From Hymenopus coronatus (taxonomy: Eukaryota > Arthropoda > Insecta > Mantodea > Hymenopodidae), in assembly GCA_030762935.1 (NCBI GenBank), contig CM060884.1, forward strand, positions 69,565,696 to 69,629,695: a stretch of DNA of 64,000 nucleotides, in the 5' to 3' direction. The position numbers and the translations under genes were made by a program. Shown here piece by piece: positions 1 to 64,000 of this stretch (position 1 is the stretch's first letter; each line of letters opens with the position of its first letter). The notes under the pieces are model-generated. The model made no database searches and had not been told where the DNA came from. It saw only the letters and a list, made by a program, of their open reading frames with translations.

Positions 1-1535
1 AATTCTTCAGCTAAGCGTAGATAGTGTTCAATATCAAATAGTTCTAATGGGTTAATATTTTTTGTATGTTTTCTTTTAAGTAAGGAAGTTTTAATCTTTG
101 TTTGACTTCTTTGACTTTATTAAGGAAACTTTGTTGAGTTTTTAGGTTCACTTGTGGTTTTCTTTTTTCCCAGTCATTAAAAGGTAGTCTGATTAATTTT
201 TCATATTGTAAGATGGCTGCTTGTTCAATGTCAAGTTCCAGTCTTGGATTATTTGTTAAAATTTGTAGAGCAAGTACTGGGGTAGTTTTAACAGCTCCAG
301 TTACTATGCGAAGAATTTGATTTTGTAGAATATTAAGTTTTTCTACATTTGCAGTTATTAGTATCTCTTCACAATATTTAAATGTTGGTTTAATATACAT
401 CTTGTAAAAAGTATTTAAAGTATGTGTAGTGCTTCCCCATTTCTTGCCTGCCAGTCTTTTTAATAGTGGTAATTTTTTCCTTGTTTTTTTATTATATTAT
501 CAATGTGTTTTTTCCATGTTAATTTTGTGTCGGAAACTAATACCTAAATATTTGGCTTCATGTGTTTCTGTGAGAGTTTCTCCATTTAGTTGAAGGGAAA
601 TATTTATTGGTTTCTTCCTTAGTGTAAATAGTTGATAATTTATTAATATAAAAATAATAGTTGCAACCAATCTTCACTTATCTTTTGGAATCCTTGCCTG
701 GACTAGTTTCGCAACGATTTCATTGCATTATCAACATATCCTTTTGGTCTCTTTTTTGACCAAAAGGATATGTTGATAATGCAATGAAATCGTTGCGAAA
801 CTAGTCCAGGCAAGGATTCCAAAAGATAAGTGAAGATTGGTTGCAACTATTATTTTTATATTAATATTTGTGTTATTCTTCACTGTTACTAGCTTCTTTT
901 TACATTTAAAAGTTGATAATTTGTTTTCTGTGTATTAATTTTCATTAAGTTATTAGATGTCCAATTCTGTAATGTCAAGATTGTTGTGCTATATTTATTA
1001 ATTGTTGATTTTGATTTTTCGGCTTAGAATTCCATATGACTATATCATCTGCAAACATTAAGACTTTTGATTCTCTTTTTTGTAATTGATATGGAAGATC
1101 ATTGATATAAATATTAAAGAGTGTTGTACTAAGGACACTGCCTTGAGGTACGCCACGGTGTGTCTGTTGATATTTTGATAATCTATCATTATATATGGTA
1201 GCAATAAAGCATTGAATAATGAATTCACTGATCCAATGTAACATTTTGCCTTGGATTCCTAGAATTTTAAGTTTATCAAGTAGTTTGTATCTCCAAATAC
1301 AATCATATGCTCCTTGAAAGTCAATAAATATTGCTAGAGTGTCTTCTTTTTTATTTAATGCATTTTTAATGTCTTGACTAAGAATTTAAATCTGTTCATT
1401 TGTTGAATGGTATTTTCTAAATCCTGCTTGTTTAGTTGAAATTAAGTTATTTTTTTTCTAGAAACCAATTTAAACAATTGGAATAATTATTTCCATGATT
1501 TTTGCTAATACGCTGGTAAGTGCTATAAAAAAAGC
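1..1535 (-). mobile_element. LINE (non-LTR retrotransposon) reverse transcriptase remnant
   Basis: The - strand encodes an RT core around 975-1244 with HRGVPQGSVLSTTLFNIYIN and the catalytic FADD box (MFADDIVIW). It then has the post-RT region (THEAKYLGI) near 500-560 and the C-terminal helices at 44-400 (YCEEILITANVEKLNILQNQ). It is split by a snap-back insertion (642-910) and has a few frameshifts, so it is dead. It resembles Jockey/CR1-type LINEs. The 5' (endonuclease) part is missing. Confidence 0.85.
642..910. mobile_element. Snap-back Penelope-type element, family I, 12-bp TSD
   Basis: Two nearly perfect inverted arms of about 108 bases (642-749 and 757-867) face each other across a 7-8 base T-rich loop. 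A unique 43-base tail ends TTTTTACATTTAA. It is flanked by a perfect duplication AGTTGATAATTT at 630-641 and 911-922, and interrupts the LINE at codons that otherwise read through. The arms carry TTGATAATGCAATG and GTTGCGAAACTAGTCC, terminal motifs of the Penelope type. Confidence 0.85.
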
Positions 1536-1780
1536 ATACATGATATAGGATAAGTCAGCATTTACATTTAAGTAGAAACATATTTACAATTTGCATAAAT
1601 AAGTAGTTACCAATGAATATTGCTTACAGTGATTAACTTTTTTTGTTTTGAAAAAACACATTATATAAAAAATAGACCACACATTAATTCTCAAGTATTA
1701 AAATGTATTTTAAAACAATATTACAAGAATCTTTTATGTACAACTGCTGAAGGAAACATCACAATTAAGCATACAAATAT

Positions 1781-1858
1781 TTATATAAAAATAATTGTTG
1801 CAACTATTATTCTTATATTAATATTTGTGTTATTACTTCACTGTTACTAGCTTCTTTT
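1781..1858. mobile_element. Minimal snap-back element, family I (78 bp)
   Basis: It has the same outer arm ends (TATAAAAATAATTGTTGCAA, then TTATTCTTATATTAATA) and the same tail (CACTGTTACTAGCTTC) as the 642-910 element, but nearly all of both arms is gone. It is flanked by TACAAATAT at 1772-1780 and 1859-1867, a perfect 9-bp duplication. Confidence 0.75.
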
Positions 1859-2143
1859 TACAAATATCTATCTTTATACAATAGTATTACATTTTTACTT
1901 ACAGAATACTCAAAATACAGACTCTCAGGTCTTATCACTGTAAGTCATGTATTCTTCCACCGAATAGACTTGATTGAGATTTAGGAATTAGTGAATTTCC
2001 TTTTTAAACTTGATAACAGATGGATTTTAATGGATCAGGGAGTTGGTTGAATAATTTTATGCCACTATATTTGAATGATTTCTGAAACAGTTTAGTTCTA
2101 TAAGTCATGAGTGCATGATATTATAATGAACAATTTTTTCCAG

Positions 2144-59403
<57,260 letters not shown>

Positions 59404-60524
59404 TAACGTCACGATACCTAATTGGCTTGCAGCATTCCATGGAAGGTCACTTTGATTCTAGTACAAGTGTCTCGCTCTGTGATATCTAATTATATTAACT
59501 GGGACCATCTAGAGGTCATGAGAATTTTAGGCAAAGAGGAAAACGTCCATAAGTGTAGATGCATTCCTGGACATCTCTTGCTTTGTGATAATTCCATACA
59601 TCTTGTACATAGATGTAGTGACAATAAGACAATTATGTAGATAGTAAATGACTGTGATTTCTGTAACATTGAAGAGAGAGATAATCATGAAGCTTACAAA
59701 TTGTGATAAATACCAGTGTAGTTAGCAGATTAATATTTGCTATTCAAGAGCATAAACTTGTCACAAAAGTGCATACTAATACCATTATCACCTGGAAGAA
59801 GCTGATCTGTTAATAACATGCATTAGGTGTGTACATATATCATCTATCAGTGCTAACGTCAAATATTTTATTCATAAAATAAGATAATGAAGGCCTATAT
59901 TTTTCTAATACTGAAAGATGTTAACACTAAGTTTTAAAAATGTTCACAAATAAGATGGCTTAGTGAATGTTTTCAGCCTCTTTAGGGAAAATATGGCAAT
60001 AGTTGTAAATTATCTTATTAATTTATCTCTCACAGTTCCTATCAGAAATAGAATTAAAGGAGAACTGGATTTTTTTCTATGAATGTTATCTTCTCTCTGA
60101 GCCGAAAAAACTCTTGAATTATTTGTCATAACTTTTATTAAATGAAATATTCAGGGAACATAAAACTGGGTTTATTGTTGTATATCACAAGCAATATAAC
60201 TATGAAAACGCTTTGAAAGTGTAATAATAGCAATGTATAAATTTGGTTATTGCCATCTATTACTCCATTCCTGTACTTATGTATATATAAAGTGTATTAT
60301 TTTGCTCTTGTATTACATTGTTCTTTGAATGTCCCTCTGGATATTAACAGAAATTTATGAAAGATCATTTATATGCAGCATATAATGTATGCTTAGTTAA
60401 GAAAAATTATACAGTGCACAAATTATTTTAGTTCTTGCCAGATGTGTTTAATGAACAATTCTGATACAACTTTATAAAGTAATTATTGTTTAATACAAAA
60501 TCTTACTATTTAAAATGTATTTTC

Positions 60525-60530
60525 TTTATT
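60525..60530 (-). terminator. Poly(A) signal of the convergent gene
   Basis: TTTATT on the + strand is AATAAA on the - strand, 52 bases past the stop codon of the - strand exon. With the + strand AATAAA at 60535 it makes a near-palindromic pair, TTTATTGTATAATAAA. Confidence 0.55.
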
Positions 60531-60534
60531 GTAT

Positions 60535-60540
60535 AATAAA
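60535..60540 (+). terminator. Poly(A) signal of DNAJC13
   Basis: A canonical AATAAA in TATAATAAACACTG, about 1.13 kb after the stop, is followed within 15-20 bases by TTGG and a T-run. It is the best hexamer before the opposing gene begins. Confidence 0.65.
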
Positions 60541-60581
60541 CACTGTAGTTGGCAGTTTAAAAAAAATCTGCTGCACAAAAA

Positions 60582-60700
60582 TTACACTTCAAGTCCTTCA
60601 ACAGGTAACCATTTGGAACTCTCCAGTGCATCCCAGAGGTTGTAATCTCGTTCAATGAGTTCTCTGTTCAGCTTTTCAATGTCCAAGGGTAAGTTGTGTT
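60582..60700 (-). CDS. Terminal exon of an unidentified convergent gene
   Basis: Read on the - strand, an acceptor (TTCTAATTCACAG, AG at 60702-60701) opens an exon of 2 nt plus 38 codons. It encodes HNLPLDIEKLNRELIERDYN and LWDALESSKWLPVEGLEV, then TAA at 60584-60582. Support: a proper acceptor, a coding-like charged helical composition, a poly(A) signal 52 bases past the stop, and no similarity to any repeat in the window. I do not recognise the family. Its other exons are not apparent up to 64000, so they probably lie beyond the window. It could be a chance ORF, but acceptor, stop and poly(A) signal together make that less likely. Confidence 0.6.
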
Positions 60701-60924
60701 CTGTGAATTAGAAATATCCATAAATTACTTGCTAACAGCTATACATTTAGCACATGTGATGAATTCAACTATACATCAAAGAATACATAGAATATTATAG
60801 AGAAAAGAAATGGGAGTATCAATATTCTCATTAAAATATGCTTCGGCAACTATTTAACATTGTGAAATAGCACACAAAATCTGGCACTCCTCATTGTTGC
60901 ATGATTCTGTTCTTTGCAACTATT

Positions 60925-61390
60925 TTTACTTTCTCTGCACATACTATAGAAAGGTGTTGCATTTCACCAGAAATATGTTTTGAGCCCCCCTCCCACCACC
61001 ACAAAAAAAAAAAAAAAAATAAAGATTTTTAGAAGAAGTCAGAGTGCATGTATACCTGTGGACAGCATGACTCAAAAAGTAAAATATTGTTAAATTCTAA
61101 ACTTTGTAATTAAATTTATTATCCAAAGATGTGCCACAAAGATTTTAAAAATAAAACATCCCCTACACCAAACTACCCTTTACATGGAAAAATGTTTGAA
61201 AATTTTGTTTTTCTCAAAAATGCCTTGTAACAATTTTGATTAAAGTACCCTACATTATATTCATATCTCAAGTAAAATGTATGTCTTGAAGTTTCTGGGA
61301 ATAGCTTCTGAGGTCCTGTTCATTCTGAATTTTGAATACCTAATGAACCATAACAAATAGACTGAAAACTTACTACATAAACACTGTAGA
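60925..61390 (+). repeat. Family A repeat, 3'-truncated copy
   Basis: TTTTACTTTCTCTGCACATA, an A16 run at 61002-61018, then the Family A body until TTACTACATAAACACTGTAG. Confidence 0.7.
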
Positions 61391-61394
61391 TCTT

Positions 61395-62195
61395 TTTTAC
61401 GTACTATGTACATAGTGTATAGGGAAGGTATTGTATTGCACCCAAAAATCTGATACCAAGATTTTATCAGAAGTACATGTTTTGGGTCCCCCTGAATCAA
61501 AAAAAAAAAGCATTTTTGGAAAAAGGTCCATGTGTGTGTGTCTGTGGACAGCATAGCTCAAAAATGAAAAGACCATTAAATATCAAGTTTGGTATCTTCC
61601 AAGGAACACAAAGATTTTCAAGAAAATCCTCCCACCTCCAACTACCCTTTACATAGAACTTTTTTCGAAAATGGCTCTAACGATTTTGATTAAAATATCA
61701 CATATTAAAGATATTTGCCTGACAAATATGTATATCTTGAATTTTCTGGGAATAACCTCTGAAGACTACTTTATTCTGGATGAATTTTACAAAATTTTGC
61801 ATAACTGCTAAACCATAAGAAATCGGAAAAAAATGTGGAGCACATTAAAACACACAATTTATGTTATATAAATTTTTTTCGGGAAGTTGATCATTTTTGA
61901 GATATTCCTTGTTTTTGGTTTCAGCTTTGAAAAACTTTTACTTTTCTCATACAGGAATTTGTCAACTCGTGTCCATACAAACAAAGGAACTTCAGTCACC
62001 TAGTAACCAGCTTTTGACTTCACTTTAACCTATGATACTCCCATATTTCGCTTCTACTTACAAGGAAGCAAATAATTAAGCAATTTCTCTAATTTTTTCT
62101 CGATCAGCATGAAGTAAACAGAAGGAATAAGCTTATTAACAATAATTTGTTACACAGAAGTAGAGAAAGTCATGTGAATGGAACACATCAGATTT
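61395..62195 (+). repeat. Family A repeat, full-length copy
   Basis: TTTTTTACGTACTATGTACA lacks the first bases of the left end. It ends AATGGAACACATCAGATTTT. Inserted head to tail into the preceding copy, whose 3' part seems to continue at 62196. Confidence 0.75.
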
Positions 62196-62660
62196 TTTTT
62201 CTGTAGAGTTGACTGTTTCCAAGATATTCCTTGTTATTGTTTGAATTTTAAAATACTACTGTTTTTCTGAGACAGTAAGTGTTTTTTTGTTTGTTTGTTT
62301 TGGTCTATTCCTGGTCAAACAAAAAAGTGAATTGCAATGACAATCACATAAGTCAGCTTTTAAAACTTTTGACTCACTTTTGCATAGTGTCCTATAAACG
62401 CTTGATAATGAAATCATTTATTTTCTTGCACTCCAATATTTAGCTGGGAGGTTGTAATCTTGTGCAAGTAGGACAATGATCCATTTCTTCCTGTAGGTTA
62501 CAGAAAAGATACATAGAAGTCTCTCCTAAGTAATAAGTACAGTCTGCTAATGCAGCTCGACTAACATCGTTTAGAAAGAGGAATAATCTTTCGTATGAAG
62601 TTTGTACAACATAGAAAGTTGAAAGTCATGTCATGTGAGTGTAATACATCAGAATTTTTT
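62196..62660 (+). repeat. Family A repeat, 3' part, with LINE insert
   Basis: TTTCTGTAGAGTTGACTGTTT to GTCATGTCATGTGAGTGTAA and TACATCAGA. It is broken at about 62395-62530 by a - strand fragment resembling LINE 3' sequence (TTCTTCCTGTAGGTTACAGA). Together with 60925-61390 it makes one copy split by a second. Confidence 0.65.
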
Positions 62661-63340
62661 TTATTATTTAATTATTACATGTTTAACTACTTGTTATTGT
62701 ATCTGCCCATGACAGGCAACAATTCATGCATAATTGGCGACTGAGCAGTCTGTACTCGTGGCTGGCTTTTCATGTGCCACCAAATATAATCTGCCTTGCA
62801 CAAAAATATTTTTAATGTCAACATATGTGAGGAAAATAAAGTATAGTGGCACACAACACTCTTTGGCCACTAATTGGTGGAGCGATGTTCATGTTTGCTT
62901 TCAACAATCACTTTTCTAAGAAGTATGCACCGCAAATAGTTTTGTAATCAGTGTTCTGTGCAAACTGATTTCATGGGAGGAAATAGATGCACTCATTTCT
63001 ATGTATCCTGCACATAGAGGCCAAAGAAATATTCTAGGCTCGTGAATTCTGAAAAAAATGTTTACAAGCCTAATGGTACAGATCAATCAGAAAACTACAT
63101 AGTTGTTGATCTCGAGCTGCTACTGTTTATCATGCAGAGTCGCTTCTCTTATATTTAAAACACTTTACCTTGTAAGCAGTTTGAAAACAGTCAAAGTGTA
63201 TCATCACAGATCATTCTATTAATCTGTTGAAACAAAATACAACAAAGGCAAATGATTATACATTGTTTCATGATGTTTAAGAAGGAAATGCCAAATCAAA
63301 CTATTCAGCCACTGTATAATAATATTAATTTTGTGTGTGT
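62661..63340. other. Intergenic or intronic stretch, nothing recognised
   Basis: No repeat family or coding exon was recognised. It probably lies in an intron of the convergent - strand gene. A (GT)n run ends it at 63334-63344. Confidence 0.4.
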
Positions 63341-63344
63341 GTGT

Positions 63345-64000
63345 GATTAATACACTGGAATTGACAATGAAGTCATTCTCCTTCTTGCTTCCCAGTATTT
63401 ATCAACAATGTTAGGATACATCTTCAAAGCTTGACATGATTCTAGATGTTCATATTCATAATTTCTTCTTTGGTACATAGTGGGCAGTTTGGTGAGGTTG
63501 AAATGTATCCTATGAATCCTATAGAGATGGTTATTCAATCAAGTCCAGTTATGAGACAAAAGTTGGCAACTGCTGATTTCCTTGGTAATTTTGGAATTAG
63601 AATTTTGTAGCCACTTTGAATCTTTATTTTCTTTATATAATTTATATCTAGTTTTCTTTTTACAATGCATTTGATTCCTAAGGACATGTTATAATAGTTT
63701 TTTGTTTAATCTAGGTGCTTTTTCATTGCCATCCACTCCACAAAGAGATGTAAACCATTGTAATACAACAGTTTGTTAATTTGATGAATCATCTTTTTGA
63801 TTTCCATTTTAGGGAGTCTTGCTATTGTGTGTATAGCAGCCAGTGAGTCTGAAAGACTAACTATATTTTTGTATTGATGCAACCAGGGAAATAAATTTTG
63901 TAGTGTTATATAAACAGCTTCTATTTCTCCATCAAAATTTGTGGTATTTTTTCCAACATTTCTGTAAAAGGAAAAGAACTGGCATAAACCACTTGCTCCA
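63345..64000 (-). mobile_element. LINE with RNase H domain (runs out of window)
   Basis: The - strand from 64000 downward reads FFRNVGKNTTNFDGEIEAVY (RNase H, catalytic E), then IVSLSDSLAAIHTIARLP (catalytic D) near 63850 and KMIHQINKLLYYNGLHLF. After a gap come LYRIHRIHFNLTKLPTMYQR, YEYEHLESCQALKMYP and NIVDKYWEARRRM, the C-terminal tail. It is a different family from 46400/51665. The RT lies beyond the window. Confidence 0.75.

Larger units (their letters stand above)
59404..60560 (+). other. DNAJC13 3' UTR
   Basis: About 1.1 kb of AT-rich sequence after the stop, without coding sequence and without any of the repeat families that fill the introns. That contrast itself supports its being transcribed UTR. 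The 3' end is set by the AATAAA at 60535-60540; the exact cleavage site is inferred. Confidence 0.7.

Overview
The window is a piece of a large, intron-rich, AT-rich animal nuclear genome, most likely an arthropod and probably an insect with a big repeat-loaded genome. The reasons are a metazoan gene with GT-AG introns of 0.8 to 6.7 kb, and introns filled with Penelope-like elements, LINEs, tRNA-derived SINEs, mariner, hAT and TTAA-flanked elements. No bacterial or viral gene was seen. The species cannot be named from the sequence alone. One protein-coding gene fills nearly the whole window on the + strand: the 3' half of DNAJC13/RME-8, the endosomal J-domain protein. Eighteen coding exons (2144 to 59403) join into 3,735 nt, or 1,244 residues plus a TGA stop, with every junction phase consistent. 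They run from the end of the GYF_2-like segment through the J domain (HPD at 15521-15529) and the IWN-type helical repeats to the natural C-terminus. The 5' half, promoter and start codon lie upstream. A 3' UTR follows to a poly(A) signal at 60535-60540. A second gene converges on it: a last exon on the - strand (60582-60700, ending LPVEGLEV-stop) has its own poly(A) signal at 60525-60530, so the two transcripts probably overlap tail to tail by a few tens of bases. 

Layout: 1-2143, a - strand LINE broken by a snap-back element; 2144-9743, exons 1-3 with a 53-bp satellite, a cox1-like NUMT and SINEs; 12641-15547, exons 4-5 with a mariner between; 18395-26603, exons 6-9 with a Penelope-like element carrying GIY-YIG, a tandem SINE array and a LINE; 33151-42024, exons 10-13 with mariner debris, a hAT MITE and TTAA elements; 46019-52551, exons 14-17 with the hAT parent copy; 59291-59403, the last exon after a 6.7-kb intron; 60541-64000, the convergent exon and then repeats. 

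The most interesting content is in the introns. At least six short snap-back (inverted-arm) insertions have clean 9-14 bp target-site duplications. They belong to four unrelated sequence families but share one architecture and a hammerhead-like core (YTGANRA, stem, GAAAC, near GTC), as expected for terminal repeats of Penelope-like elements moving without their coding part. Other notable items are a local burst of about 20 copies of one unclassified ~0.87-kb repeat almost all in one orientation, a hAT MITE beside its transposase-bearing relative, a TTAA element with a related empty site in the same window, and a mitochondrial cox1 fragment inside a repeat.
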